From a bacterium (GTDB taxonomy: Bacteria > Methylomirabilota > Methylomirabilia > Methylomirabilales > 2-02-FULL-66-22), in NCBI GenBank assembly GCA_029580855.1, contig JAKPQH010000015.1:1-64000 (forward strand): a DNA stretch of 64,000 bases. The letters are read 5' to 3'. The position numbers and the translations under genes were made by a program. Of this stretch, positions 24,972-34,466 are shown one piece after another (position 1 is the first letter of the stretch; the number at the start of each line of letters is the position of its first letter). Below the pieces are notes generated by a model, which was not told the DNA's origin, ran no database searches, and saw only the letters and a list, made by a program, of their open reading frames with translations.

Positions 24972-25771
24972 GTGGTCACCGACGGACCGCGGGACGTGTC
25001 TCCGTCCTCGCCGGAGGGGATGTGCGCGACCACGAGCGTTGTGGCTTCCAGGCGGACGAGGGGCAGCTCGCCGGCCAGTTCGTCCAGCACGGCGGTGACA
25101 TCCGGCCAGACGCCGTAGTCGTGCCACACGATCCAGCCCCCCGGTCGCGCCATGGCACGGGCGAGGGCCGAGTCCGAGCGGACATACTCGCGAGCGTGGG
25201 AGCCGTCGATCACGACCAGGTCCATTTGACCCGCGAACGGCTCCGCCGAGAATGCCGCCGAGTCGCCGTAGAGCTGACGGATCTTCGCGCGGACGGGCGT
25301 GCCGACGAGCCGGGCGCCCGACGCCGGCTTCAGGGCGTACCCCCGCTCCTGCGCGAGCAAGGGACTACGGGTCCGATCGACGGCGTCCGCCGGCAGATCG
25401 AGGGTGTGGATCACCGCATCGGGTGGACTGTTGAGGGCCAGCTGCAGCGTGGTGGCGCCGTCAAAAGTGCCGATCTCGAAAATGACGCGGGCGCCGCTGG
25501 CTCGGACGACGGCGCCGAGACAGAAGAGCTCGATGGCGGTCGGGTTCCCGTCCGTCAGGGCCTCCACCGCCGTCGTCACGGGCCCCGGGGACGGCCAGAG
25601 ATCGGTGAGGCGTCGCACCGGGACGCGCGCCTCGCGATCTTCGGCCTCCCGCATCCGCGCGATGGCCTCGCGGAAGGCCGAGGCCCGCTCGGGGGCCGCC
25701 AGCGCATCGACCAGTAGACGGCGACACAGGTACCCGGTGGTCCCGGCGGTACGGCGCAGCCATGCGGGCAT
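24968..25771 (-). CDS. Class I SAM-dependent methyltransferase (Methyltransf_24 type)
   Basis: A 267-aa protein with VIFEIGTFDGATTLQLAL as SAM motif I, MDLVVIDGSHAREYV and WIVWHDYG, matching the class I methyltransferase group found in surface-sugar loci. It is the only minus-strand gene inside the 30-kb glycan locus and it interrupts the operon: it converges on the FkbM gene and diverges from a glycosyltransferase. I chose ATG 25771, where the frame begins to look like protein; a purine-rich GGGGGG precedes it. Confidence 0.8.
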   Translation of the reverse strand: MPAWLRRTAGTTGYLCRRLLVDALAAPERASAFREAIARMREAEDREARVPVRRLTDLWPSPGPVTTAVEALTDGNPTAIELFCLGAVVRASGARVIFEIGTFDGATTLQLALNSPPDAVIHTLDLPADAVDRTRSPLLAQERGYALKPASGARLVGTPVRAKIRQLYGDSAAFSAEPFAGQMDLVVIDGSHAREYVRSDSALARAMARPGGWIVWHDYGVWPDVTAVLDELAGELPLVRLEATTLVVAHIPSGEDGDTSRGPSVTT

Positions 25772-25808
25772 CGTCGCCCCCCAGGGGGACAGCGTTGTTG
25801 AATCCGCC

Positions 25809-25837
25809 TTGCCTGCAAGAAAACCGGTGGGTATTCT
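25809..25837 (+). promoter_or_regulatory. Candidate promoter restarting the glycan operon
   Basis: TTGCCT (25809-25814), 17-bp spacer, TATTCT (25832-25837), in the 103-bp divergent gap between the minus-strand methyltransferase and the next plus-strand gene. A second promoter is expected here because the strand switch breaks the transcript. Confidence 0.35.
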
Positions 25838-25874
25838 ACCAACGACTGATCGGTTGCGCGAGGCCCATGATTCG

Positions 25875-27050
25875 ATGAGAGGCGCGGGAAACACGGACGG
25901 GCAGGAACGTGTCGGGATCGAGCGGCGGGCCTTCGCGCTGCTGGCCCGGCAGGCGGCGAGGCGTTCGCGGTGCCGAGCGGATGCGCCGCGGCGCGTGCTG
26001 GTGGTGGATCTGGACAACCTCGGCGACCTGCTGCTGGCGACGCCCGCCATCCGCGCGCTCCGGCGTCGTTTCCCGCAGGCGACGCTGGATGCCCTGGTCA
26101 CGACGTACGCAGCGCCCGCCGTGCTGGGGAATCCGCACGTCGACGAGATCCTCACGTGCGACAAGGGCGTGGCCGCCGGGCCGCTCCGGTCTCGCGCACG
26201 GCTCGCCTGGCGTCTGCGGCGGCGACGCTACGACCTGGGGGTCATCCTGGAGGCGCACTGGGGCTTCGCGGGCTTCGCCGAGCTGCTCCTCGCCGCGGCG
26301 GGTATTCCGCGACGACTCGGCCGAGACCTCGGCAAGCACCGCGATCTCTTGACCGATGCCGCGCCCGTCCGTCAGCAGCACTGGATCGACGCCTATCTGG
26401 ACGTCGTGCGCCTGGCCGGTGCGCTCCCGGACGGCGAGGGTATGGAAGTCCACATCCGCCCGGAGGATGCGGCGGCTGCCGCGGCCTGGGCCAAGGCGAA
26501 CGGTGTGGACCGATCACCTCCCCTTGTCCTCTTCCCGGGCGGCAATCAGCACCTGATTTCACGGCGCTGGGGAGCGGACGGGTTTGCCGCCGTCGGCGAT
26601 GCCCTGGCGCGCAGGCTGGACGCGCGCGCGGTCGTCATCGGCGGCCCGCAGGATACCGCGGTGGCCGGCGACGTGCTCCGGAGCATGACCATGCCGGCGG
26701 TCTCGGCGGCGGGCGCCCTCTCGTGGGGGGCCACGGGCGCCTTGCTGCGGGGATGCCGGCTCTTCGTCACCAACGACAGCGGCCCCCTGCACCTTGCCGC
26801 CGCGGTCGGCGCCCCCACCGTGGCTGTGTTCGGGCCCACCGATCCCGCCGTCTTCGGCCCGCGGCACGCGCCCCACGCCGTCGTCCGGGCCGCGCTTCCC
26901 TGCAGCCCCTGCATCCGGGTCGGAGATTTTCCCCCGTGCCCCATCCGGCCGCGGGAGCGTTGCCTGCTCTCGGTGACCCCCGACATGGTCCTGACCGCCG
27001 CGGACGCCCTCCTCGCCCCGACCGCCTCCGTCTCGGTGAACGCTCGATGA
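25875..27050 (+). CDS. Glycosyltransferase family 9 (heptosyltransferase-like)
   Basis: A 391-aa GT9 protein: RVLVVDLDNLGDLLLATPAIRALRR at the N-terminus, the acceptor-domain signature, LVLFPGGNQHLISRRW in the middle and the C-terminal FVTNDSGPLHLAAAVGAPTVAVFGPTDP nucleotide-sugar site. GT9 enzymes add heptose or related sugars to LPS core or glycans. A C-terminal CSPCIRVGDFPPCP cluster is typical of the family. Its stop overlaps the next start by ATGA. Confidence 0.88.
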   Translation: MRGAGNTDGQERVGIERRAFALLARQAARRSRCRADAPRRVLVVDLDNLGDLLLATPAIRALRRRFPQATLDALVTTYAAPAVLGNPHVDEILTCDKGVAAGPLRSRARLAWRLRRRRYDLGVILEAHWGFAGFAELLLAAAGIPRRLGRDLGKHRDLLTDAAPVRQQHWIDAYLDVVRLAGALPDGEGMEVHIRPEDAAAAAAWAKANGVDRSPPLVLFPGGNQHLISRRWGADGFAAVGDALARRLDARAVVIGGPQDTAVAGDVLRSMTMPAVSAAGALSWGATGALLRGCRLFVTNDSGPLHLAAAVGAPTVAVFGPTDPAVFGPRHAPHAVVRAALPCSPCIRVGDFPPCPIRPRERCLLSVTPDMVLTAADALLAPTASVSVNAR

Positions 27051-27895
27051 CCTCGCCGGCGGCGCAGCCGTCGTCTGCCCGGCAGGCGCCGGCCGCGAAC
27101 GGGCAGACACGCGTGGAGCGGACCTGGCGCTCTCGCCTCATGGCCGATCCGTCGGAGGCCGCCTTCCGCGAGGCGTACGATGCCCTCCACGCCGCGATGC
27201 GGGACGGCTCCGGGCGTGCGCGGCTGTACGAAACGGCACTGACGTGCCTGGACCGGGCGTTTCTCAGGAGCCTTCCCGCGGCGCGCCGCATCCTCGACAT
27301 CGGCGCCGGGAACGGACGCTTCGCGCGCGCGGCGGCGGCATCGCACCGGGTGGTGGCGCTGGAGATCTCCGCCGAGGCCATCGCGGCCATGCGGGCCGAC
27401 GCCGGAGAGACGGGTGGCCCGGCCATCTGCCAGGCCAGCGGCCTCCGCCTCCCGTTCGCGGCGGCGAGCTTCGACGTTGTCGTCAGCCAGGACCTGATCG
27501 AACACCTGCACCCGGGCCAGCTCGCGCCGCACCTGGCCGAGGTGTATCGCGTCCTGACCCCCGGCGGCCGGTACCTCCTGCACACGCCGAGCAGCCTCCA
27601 CGGCCCCACGTCGCTCGGCCTCCACCTCCGCGAGTACCGGCTGCGGGAGCTGCGGCGGGCCGCGCAGGCCTGCGGCTTCCGGCCCCGCTGGCTCTGCCTG
27701 AATCTCTGCCGTCTCGGCTGGGCCGGAACCGCGCCCGCGTGGCTATGGCCCGTCATCGAGACGTGGGAGGCATGCTGGGGCGCGCTGGGAACCCTCGGGC
27801 TGCGGCGGCTGGCGGGCCGCGGGTACGCCGCCGCGATCCCCGACGTGGACATGGTCCTCGCGAAGCCGGAGCGCGCATGCGGATCCTCCATCTGA
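27047..27895 (+). CDS. Class I SAM-dependent methyltransferase
   Basis: A 282-aa methyltransferase with RILDIGAGNGRFARAAA (motif I), VVVSQDLIEHLHP and RVLTPGGRYLLHTPS, the standard Methyltransf_11/25 pattern. A charged N-terminal extension of about 60 residues precedes the domain. ATG 27047 overlaps the upstream stop by ATGA and the 3' end overlaps the next gene by 19 bp. Confidence 0.83.
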   Translation: MTSPAAQPSSARQAPAANGQTRVERTWRSRLMADPSEAAFREAYDALHAAMRDGSGRARLYETALTCLDRAFLRSLPAARRILDIGAGNGRFARAAAASHRVVALEISAEAIAAMRADAGETGGPAICQASGLRLPFAAASFDVVVSQDLIEHLHPGQLAPHLAEVYRVLTPGGRYLLHTPSSLHGPTSLGLHLREYRLRELRRAAQACGFRPRWLCLNLCRLGWAGTAPAWLWPVIETWEACWGALGTLGLRRLAGRGYAAAIPDVDMVLAKPERACGSSI

Positions 27896-28953
27896 TTCCA
27901 GACCTGGCGCTCGGCGGCGCGCAGCGCATGCTCACCTATGCCGCCGCCGCCATGGACCGCGACCGCTACCGGCTGGCGGTGGCCTACTGGGGCCAGGCCG
28001 GCCCGCTCCGGGCGGACCTGGAGCGGCTCGGGATTCCGGTCGTTCGCCTGGCCGGCGGGCCATCCCTGCCGCGTCTCGCCCGCTCCTTCGGACAGCACGT
28101 GCGGCGGCTGCGCCCCGATGTGGTCCACACGCACCTCTTCGACGCCGACCTGATCGGCACCCTCACCGCACGGGCCCTGGGTGTCCGAGCGTGCTGCGCC
28201 ACGATCCACAGCTTTTCGTTCTTCGCGGCGCGCCGCCATCGCTGGCGGTATCGCTGGCTGCTGGGACCGCTCGTGGGGCGGTTTCTCGCGGTGTCGCGGG
28301 CTCTGGCCGATCACCTCGTCCGCGAATGCCGGCTGCCGGCGTCCCGCGTCCGGGTTGTGGCCAACGGGATCGACGCGGCGCGCTTCGCCCCCCCGGCGGG
28401 CGCCGCGCCTCCACCGGCTCCGGGTCCCACGCTGGGTGTCCTCACGCGTCTGGACGCGCGCAAGGGCCTGTCGTACCTGCTGCGGGCGATGGCGCAGCTC
28501 CGCTCGGACCTGCCGGACGCCCGGCTGTTGATCGGAGGGGATGGCGCGGACCGGCCGGCGCTCGAGCGAGAGGCGTGTTCCCTCGGTCTGGCGGACCGGG
28601 TCGAATTCGTGGGCGCCGTGAGCGACTCGGCGGCCTTCTACCGCCGTCTCGATTGTTTCGTCCTTCCCAGCCTGGACGAGGCCTTCGGCCTCGTCGTGCT
28701 GGAGGCGATGGCCGCCGGTCTCCCAGTCGTCGGCACGCGGGTCGGGGGCATCCCGGAAATCCTCGAGGACGGCTCGCAGGGGCGGCTCGTCGCACCCGCC
28801 GATAGCCACGCGTTGGCCGGCGCTATCCGCGAGCTCTGCGCTGACCCACTCCGGCGGCAGCGCATGGGCGAGGCAGCCCGACGGCAGGCGCGGCGTTTCG
28901 ACATCGGCCACACCGTAAAGGCGCTGCAGGCCGCCTACGAGGAGCTGGCGTGA
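27877..28953 (+). CDS. Glycosyltransferase family 4
   Basis: A 358-aa GT-B retaining glycosyltransferase: IPDLALGGAQRML at the N-terminus, ANGIDAARFAPP as the inter-domain loop, and the C-terminal LPSLDEAFGLVVLEAMAAGLPVVGT with the E-x7-E nucleotide-sugar motif. Sugar donor unknown. Confidence 0.88.
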   Translation: MRILHLIPDLALGGAQRMLTYAAAAMDRDRYRLAVAYWGQAGPLRADLERLGIPVVRLAGGPSLPRLARSFGQHVRRLRPDVVHTHLFDADLIGTLTARALGVRACCATIHSFSFFAARRHRWRYRWLLGPLVGRFLAVSRALADHLVRECRLPASRVRVVANGIDAARFAPPAGAAPPPAPGPTLGVLTRLDARKGLSYLLRAMAQLRSDLPDARLLIGGDGADRPALEREACSLGLADRVEFVGAVSDSAAFYRRLDCFVLPSLDEAFGLVVLEAMAAGLPVVGTRVGGIPEILEDGSQGRLVAPADSHALAGAIRELCADPLRRQRMGEAARRQARRFDIGHTVKALQAAYEELA

Positions 28954-30098
28954 GGATCCCGGCCGCTTCCCGGACGCCGCGGACGGTCGTCTACGTTCAC
29001 GCGACGGATATCGTGGCCGGAGGGGAGCGGTCGCTCGTCAACCTCATCCGGCATCTCGATCCGGCCCGCTTCCGCGCCCGCGTCGCGTGCGACGCCACCG
29101 ACGAATTTGTCGCCGTCGTCGCGGCGTCCGCTCCCGTCGAGCGGCTGCGCTGTCCAGGCTTCCGGCCCCCGGGGCCGGCGGCCCTGCGGGCGGTCCGGCG
29201 CCTCGCGCAGATCTGCCGGCACGCCGACGCCGCCATCCTCCACGCCAACACGCCGCGCACCAACCTCTACGCCGCCGTCGCCGGGCGGTTGGCCGGGGTT
29301 CCCGTCGTCTGGCACTGCCGGAATCTGTTGGAGCCGGGTATGCGGGACACGGACCGCCGGTTCGCCTGGCTCCCCGACCGGATCATCTGCAACTCCGCCG
29401 CCATCGCGGCGCGCTTTGCCGGCAGTCGCTGGCAGGACCGGGTCACGACCATCGTCAACGGCGTCGATCTCGGCGAGTTCCGCCCGGGTATCTCCGGCGC
29501 GGCGATCCGGGCCGAGCTGGGTTGGGCGGGTCGGCGGATCATCGCGGCCATCAGCCGCCTGGACCCTGCCAAGGGACACGACGTGCTGCTGGCGGCCATG
29601 CAGCGGCTCGCGGCGCGTTGCCCCGACGCGCGTCTGTTGATCGCGGGGCGCGCGGCCGCGGATCCCGAGGCTCGCCACGTGGCGCTGCTGCGCCGGATCG
29701 AGAGCCTGGGGCTCGGCGAGACGGTCCGCCTCGCGGGCTTCCGGCGGGACATCCCAGAGCTGCTGGCCGCGGCCGACGTGTGCGTCCTGCCCGCGGCCGC
29801 CGAGGCGTGCGGGCGGGTGCTCCTGGAGGCCATGGCGATGGCCAAGCCGGTGGTGGGCACGGCGTCCGGCGGCACGCCCGAGATCGTGCAGGACGGCGTG
29901 ACCGGGATCCTGGTCCCCCCGGGGGACGGCGGCGCCATGGCGGAAGCCCTCGAAATCTTGTTGCGGGATCCGGCGCGGGCAGGCAGCATGGGCGCGGCGG
30001 GCCGCGATCGCGCCGCCGCCCATTTCACCATCGAGGCTCACGCCGAGAAGACGATGCGCGTGTACACCGAGATCCTGGCCGCCCGGGGGGCGTCATGA
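28950..30098 (+). CDS. Glycosyltransferase family 4
   Basis: A 382-aa GT4 protein starting with GTG in the stop of the previous gene. N-terminal ATDIVAGGERSLVNLIRHL, central VNGVDLGEFRPG, and C-terminal AAEACGRVLLEAMAMAKPVVGT. Paired in tandem with another GT4, it probably adds a consecutive sugar. Confidence 0.88.
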   Translation: MRIPAASRTPRTVVYVHATDIVAGGERSLVNLIRHLDPARFRARVACDATDEFVAVVAASAPVERLRCPGFRPPGPAALRAVRRLAQICRHADAAILHANTPRTNLYAAVAGRLAGVPVVWHCRNLLEPGMRDTDRRFAWLPDRIICNSAAIAARFAGSRWQDRVTTIVNGVDLGEFRPGISGAAIRAELGWAGRRIIAAISRLDPAKGHDVLLAAMQRLAARCPDARLLIAGRAAADPEARHVALLRRIESLGLGETVRLAGFRRDIPELLAAADVCVLPAAAEACGRVLLEAMAMAKPVVGTASGGTPEIVQDGVTGILVPPGDGGAMAEALEILLRDPARAGSMGAAGRDRAAAHFTIEAHAEKTMRVYTEILAARGAS

Positions 30099-32194
30099 CC
30101 GCCGTCGCGCCGTCGCGGTCCCCGCGGCCGTCGGCCGCGGGTGCGTGGTTCGCATGGTGCGCCGTCGGTCTGGGCGGGGCATCCCTGCTGATCGGCGGAC
30201 TCGGCGACTGGCTCCCCCTCCGGACGCCGTACGCGAGACATCTGGCCGCCGGTATGTTGCAGCTTCTCCTGGCGACCCTGGCCGCGGCCTGCCTCGCGTT
30301 GTGGTGGGCGGGCACCGCCCGCGCCGGCCGCTGGATTCCGGCAGTCACGGATCGCGGGGCCCGCCTTCTCACCGCGGCGGCCGTGATGGCCTACGCCGCG
30401 GGTTTGACGGCGCTGAGTCTGGTGAGGCACCGGGCGCTGCTCACGGGCGTGTGGGACCTCGGCTACTACGCGCAGCTCGCCTGGCAGCTGGCGCACCTCC
30501 AGATCCCGAGGAGCTCCGTGTGGCACGACGCACCCTGGGGAAACCACGCCACCTTCATCCTGGCCGTCGTCGCCCCCGTCCTGCGGCTCGCCCCGCACCC
30601 GGCCACGCTCTTGGTGGTGCAGAGCGTCGTCCTCGCGCTCGGCGCCGTCCCCGCCTACATCTTGGGCAGGCGCCTGGGGGGCACGCCGCGGGCCGGTCTC
30701 GCGACGGCCGCGGCGTATCTGCTCTACCCGCCCCTCCAGTTCGCCAACCTCTTCGACTTCCACGCCGACGCCTTCGCGACCCCGCTCCTGCTGGCCGCCT
30801 TCGCGGCGCTGTTCGCCGGCCGTGTCGGTTGGGCCGTGGGCTGGGCGGCGCTGCTCGTCCTGGTGAAGGAGGACATGGCCCTCGTCGCCGCCTGTTTCGG
30901 CCTGTACGTCACGGCCGCCCACCGGCGCCCGGTCGGCCTGGCCCTGACGGGTGGCGCGACGGCGGCCTTCGGGCTGCTGGTGTGGATCGTCATCCCCGGC
31001 TGGATCCAGACCCCGTACCTCGCGCTCTTCAACCGCTGGCACCATCTCGGGCGCACCCCCGTCGAGTTGGTGTTGTCGCCGGTGCTCCAGCCGGCGGCGT
31101 TTTTCGGAACCCTCCTCCAGCCGGAGCGTCTGGGATACCTCGCCTTGCTGGTGGCGCCGCTCGCCTGTCTTCCGCTGCTGGCCCCCGATGTGTTGGCCGT
31201 CGGCATCTTCCCTCTTGCGTCGAACCTGCTGTCGTCCGCCGAGGGCCAGTACACCATCCGCGCCCACTACACCGCGGCCCTGACCGCGGTGCTGATCGCC
31301 GCTACCGCCGTCGGAGGCCGGCGCGCCGCCGCATGGCTGGGGCGCGCGGACGGCGCCGACAATCGCATCACGGCCGGCTTGGTTGCCGCGGCGCTCGCCG
31401 CCAGCCTATCGTTCAGCCCGATGCCGTGGTCCCGAGACGCGTTTGCCCGGAAACAGTTCTGGACCGCCGCGCCTCGCGACGGTCTGTCGCGGATCGCCGC
31501 AGCGGTCCCGCGGGACGCGAGCGTCAGCGCCGCCAATCACCTCGGCGCGCACTTCGCCCTCCGGAAGACGCTCCGGCTGTTTCCCGACGGCTGGGAGACG
31601 GCGGACATCGTGCTCGTGGACGTCTCCGGTCGGGATTACGTGGGGGCCATGCCCGACTCGGACGCTTTTCGGCCGCTTCTCCGCACCCTGGTGGAGACGA
31701 GGCGGCTGCTCGCGGTGGACGACGGCCTGGCCGCCTTCGGTCCGGGCGCGCCCTCGCCGGACGCCGTCGCCAGGCTGATCGGTCTGCAGGCCGGACCTGC
31801 GCCCGCAGCGGCGGGCGGCCCCAGCCTGATCGCCGCTCGCGTGGAATCGGACGCACTCGCACCTCGGGAGACGCTGCGGATCCGGTACGCCTGGGCGGCG
31901 GGCATGGAGGGACCGGGCGTTCCGTGCGTCGCGGAGACCCTGGCACCCGCCGCCGGGCCGCCTATCGTGCAGAGGACCCGACCCATGTTTCACGGCCTGC
32001 TGGCGGGGCGCCGCTGGCCGGCCGGCACGCTCGGCTACGAAGCCGCCGGCGTGGTTGTTCCCGACACCGCGCCACCCGGGCTCTACACGTGGAGTGCGAC
32101 GGCGTGGCGGGACCGGGACGACGCGTCGTGCGGCCGGCCGGGGTCGGATGCGACGCCGCTGGCCGTCGCGCAGCTGCGTATCCGCCCGTGGTGA
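30095..32194 (+). CDS. DUF2079 multi-pass membrane protein
   Basis: A 699-aa protein with about 10 membrane segments in its first 430 residues and the DUF2079 signature around VWDLGYYAQLAWQLAH, SVWHDAPWGNHATFIL and FDFHADAFATPLLLAAFAAL. The family is related to GT-C polyprenol-phosphate-sugar transferases, so a membrane glycosyltransferase is plausible but unproven. The C-terminal ~250 residues form a soluble domain that I do not recognise. Coupled by ATGA to the upstream GT4. Confidence 0.82.
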   Translation: MTAVAPSRSPRPSAAGAWFAWCAVGLGGASLLIGGLGDWLPLRTPYARHLAAGMLQLLLATLAAACLALWWAGTARAGRWIPAVTDRGARLLTAAAVMAYAAGLTALSLVRHRALLTGVWDLGYYAQLAWQLAHLQIPRSSVWHDAPWGNHATFILAVVAPVLRLAPHPATLLVVQSVVLALGAVPAYILGRRLGGTPRAGLATAAAYLLYPPLQFANLFDFHADAFATPLLLAAFAALFAGRVGWAVGWAALLVLVKEDMALVAACFGLYVTAAHRRPVGLALTGGATAAFGLLVWIVIPGWIQTPYLALFNRWHHLGRTPVELVLSPVLQPAAFFGTLLQPERLGYLALLVAPLACLPLLAPDVLAVGIFPLASNLLSSAEGQYTIRAHYTAALTAVLIAATAVGGRRAAAWLGRADGADNRITAGLVAAALAASLSFSPMPWSRDAFARKQFWTAAPRDGLSRIAAAVPRDASVSAANHLGAHFALRKTLRLFPDGWETADIVLVDVSGRDYVGAMPDSDAFRPLLRTLVETRRLLAVDDGLAAFGPGAPSPDAVARLIGLQAGPAPAAAGGPSLIAARVESDALAPRETLRIRYAWAAGMEGPGVPCVAETLAPAAGPPIVQRTRPMFHGLLAGRRWPAGTLGYEAAGVVVPDTAPPGLYTWSATAWRDRDDASCGRPGSDATPLAVAQLRIRPW

Positions 32195-32261
32195 CGCCTC
32201 GGGCGGAGCGGCGACTCTCGGAACACACGCCCGATCGTCGGCATCCCTCGGAGACGCGCCG

Positions 32262-33254
32262 ATGCCTCTCCAGGAAGTGACCTGGTTTCACCCCGTCCTG
32301 ATGGACGCCGCCCTGCGCGCGGATGTCGCGCCGGTCCACGCGTTGATGGGAGCGCCGGGGGGCGCGCCGCTCGACTCCCACGCCGTGGGGACAAACGGCC
32401 TGATCATCGAGGGCTCCAAGCACTGGGAGTACACCCACGCGCTGCGGAAGTCGGGCGTCCTCCGACAGGCGGGCGCAACCGTCCTGGACGCGGGCTGCGG
32501 GCGGAGCGCGTTCGCCGCCTACCTCGCCCGCCGCGGCGCCCGCGTCCATGGAATCGACCGGTGCCTGGCGGCGGTGACCAGGCTCCGCCCCTACGGGGTG
32601 CGCGCGTCGGTCGGCGACCTGCACGCGCTTCCATACCGGGACGGGGCGTTCGATCAGGTCTTCTGCATCTCCGTGCTGGAGCACGCCGACGATCCCCTGC
32701 GTTGCTTCGACGAGCTGTGGCGCGTCACCCGGCTCGGGGGCACCCTGAGCGTGACGGGGGACTACGCCCCCCGCGGGTTTCCCACGCGGACCCCGGCCGC
32801 GGGCCGTGTCATGGATCGGGCGCTCCTCCGCCGGCTCGTGGGGCCGGAGGAGGCGTTCGCGGACGAACCGGAGAACATCCTGGAGGGGTTGGGGTATTTC
32901 CCCCAGATGTGGCCGACCGTCCTGCCGATCTATCTCCGCTTTCTGAAAGACGGGCCCGCGCCTCCGTGCCACTACGCCGACGGCGCGCCCGCCGCGCAGC
33001 ACGGTCTCACGCCGCCTGGCGACCCGGCGCTTCGCCGGCACGCGGCGTTGCAGTGCTACCGCGCGGGACGGATCTACCTTTCCTACGCGCGGTTCCCCGA
33101 GGCCCGCGCGTCGTTTGCCGCGGCGCGCCGCCTCGACCCCCGCCTGGCGCGCGCGCTGGCCTGGGACCTCGCGGCCCGCCTGCCGGCCCCGGTGCTCCGC
33201 GCGGGCCGCCGCGCCCGTCGGACGCTCGCCCCGACGGCAGGGGCCCGCGCATGA
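32262..33254 (+). CDS. SAM-dependent methyltransferase with C-terminal extension
   Basis: A 330-aa protein. The methyltransferase core spans about 60-180 (TVLDAGCGRSAFAAYLARRG, DQVFCISVLEHADDP, RVTRLGGTLSVTGDY). The last ~100 residues contain a short TPR-like helix pair (AALQCYRAGRIYLSYARFPEARASF) and an Arg-rich tail. ATG 32262 is 67 bp after the DUF2079 stop; the next gene overlaps by ATGA. Confidence 0.8.
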   Translation: MPLQEVTWFHPVLMDAALRADVAPVHALMGAPGGAPLDSHAVGTNGLIIEGSKHWEYTHALRKSGVLRQAGATVLDAGCGRSAFAAYLARRGARVHGIDRCLAAVTRLRPYGVRASVGDLHALPYRDGAFDQVFCISVLEHADDPLRCFDELWRVTRLGGTLSVTGDYAPRGFPTRTPAAGRVMDRALLRRLVGPEEAFADEPENILEGLGYFPQMWPTVLPIYLRFLKDGPAPPCHYADGAPAAQHGLTPPGDPALRRHAALQCYRAGRIYLSYARFPEARASFAAARRLDPRLARALAWDLAARLPAPVLRAGRRARRTLAPTAGARA

Positions 33255-34462
33255 GACCGCCGGAGCCGCGCCCGGCCGGCCTGTCGCTCTGCCTCGCGCT
33301 GGTCGTGCTGTTCAGCCTGTTCCGGTACTTGCACACGCTGGTGGTGTTGCTGTGGGAGGCGCCCTTCATCGACTTTGCCCACTACTACACCTACGCGACC
33401 GTGGTCCGCCTCGGCCAGAATCCGTTCGACGCCGAGGCCGTGGCCCGGGTGGACGCCGCGCTGGCCATCCGGCGTGCCGGCGCCGCCGCCAACTACCCTC
33501 CGCTCTTCTACCTGTTGATGCAGCCCTGGACGCTGCTGCCCTTCCGATCGGCCGCCGTGGCCTGGTTCGCCGCCGGCCAGGCCTGCGTCGTCGGGGCCCT
33601 CGCCCTGTGTCTCCGCCGTTTCGCGCCCCTCTCCCCCTTCGGCGTCGCCGCGGCGCTCTTCGTGGCGTTTAACTACCAACCGCTGGTCGAGAGCGTGGCC
33701 CTGGGCCAGGCCAACGCGCTGCTCCTCCTGCTGGTGACGCTGGCCTGGTGGGGCGCGCGGGCGGGACGGCCATGGGTGGCCGCTGCAGCGGTGACGCTCT
33801 GCCCGTTGGTCAAGGTGCAGTACGCCCTCCTCCTTCCGGCGCTCTGGTGGATGGGGCAGCGGCGGATCTTCGGCCGGGCGCTCGTCCTCGTCGCCATCGG
33901 AGGTGCGCTGGGCGTGGCGATCCTGGGTCCGGCCCATCACGTCGAATACCTTCGCTACCTGCTGGCCCCGCCGGACTATCTCCGCACCTGGACGGCGAAC
34001 CTCTCGCTTGGGGCGACCCTCCATCGCCTGCTGAGCCCGCACGGCGAGGCGGCGCGCCTTGCGGGCGGCCTGACATTGGCGGCGGACGGGCTCCTCGTCG
34101 TCGTCTTGGCCCGGGCCGTCCCGCGCGCGGTATCGCCCGACTCGGCCGGCTTCGACTGGGCATGGGCCTTGGCCGTCACTGCGGTGCCGCTACTGTCCCC
34201 GCTGACCGAGGAGCATCACCTGACGGTGCTTCTCCTCCCGTTAGCGCTGCTGTTGCTGGCGCGGTGGGACCTGCCTCTCCTGTCCCCGGAGAGCGGTCTG
34301 CTCCTGGCGAGCGTCCTCCTCCTCGGCAGCCGGTACTCCCTGGAGCGGTTCCCCGTGTTCCACGAAGGCATCCCGTCACTGCTCGCCGGCGGGAAGCTGG
34401 CCGGCACCCTCTGCCTCGCGTGGCTCCTGGCGCGCGTGCAGAGCGAGCCCGCGCGGGCGTGA
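33251..34462 (+). CDS. GT87/DUF2029-type membrane glycosyltransferase
   Basis: A 403-aa protein with about 10 hydrophobic segments. The early loop after the first helix carries IDFAHYYTYATVVRLGQNPFD with the conserved acidic residue, then NYPPLFYLLMQPWTLLPF and VALGQANALLLLLVTLAWW, the pattern of the DUF2029 (GT87) family of polyprenyl-phosphomannose-dependent mannosyltransferases. It implies a lipid-linked sugar donor in this pathway. Confidence 0.82.
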   Translation: MRPPEPRPAGLSLCLALVVLFSLFRYLHTLVVLLWEAPFIDFAHYYTYATVVRLGQNPFDAEAVARVDAALAIRRAGAAANYPPLFYLLMQPWTLLPFRSAAVAWFAAGQACVVGALALCLRRFAPLSPFGVAAALFVAFNYQPLVESVALGQANALLLLLVTLAWWGARAGRPWVAAAAVTLCPLVKVQYALLLPALWWMGQRRIFGRALVLVAIGGALGVAILGPAHHVEYLRYLLAPPDYLRTWTANLSLGATLHRLLSPHGEAARLAGGLTLAADGLLVVVLARAVPRAVSPDSAGFDWAWALAVTAVPLLSPLTEEHHLTVLLLPLALLLLARWDLPLLSPESGLLLASVLLLGSRYSLERFPVFHEGIPSLLAGGKLAGTLCLAWLLARVQSEPARA

Positions 34463-34466
34463 GGCG

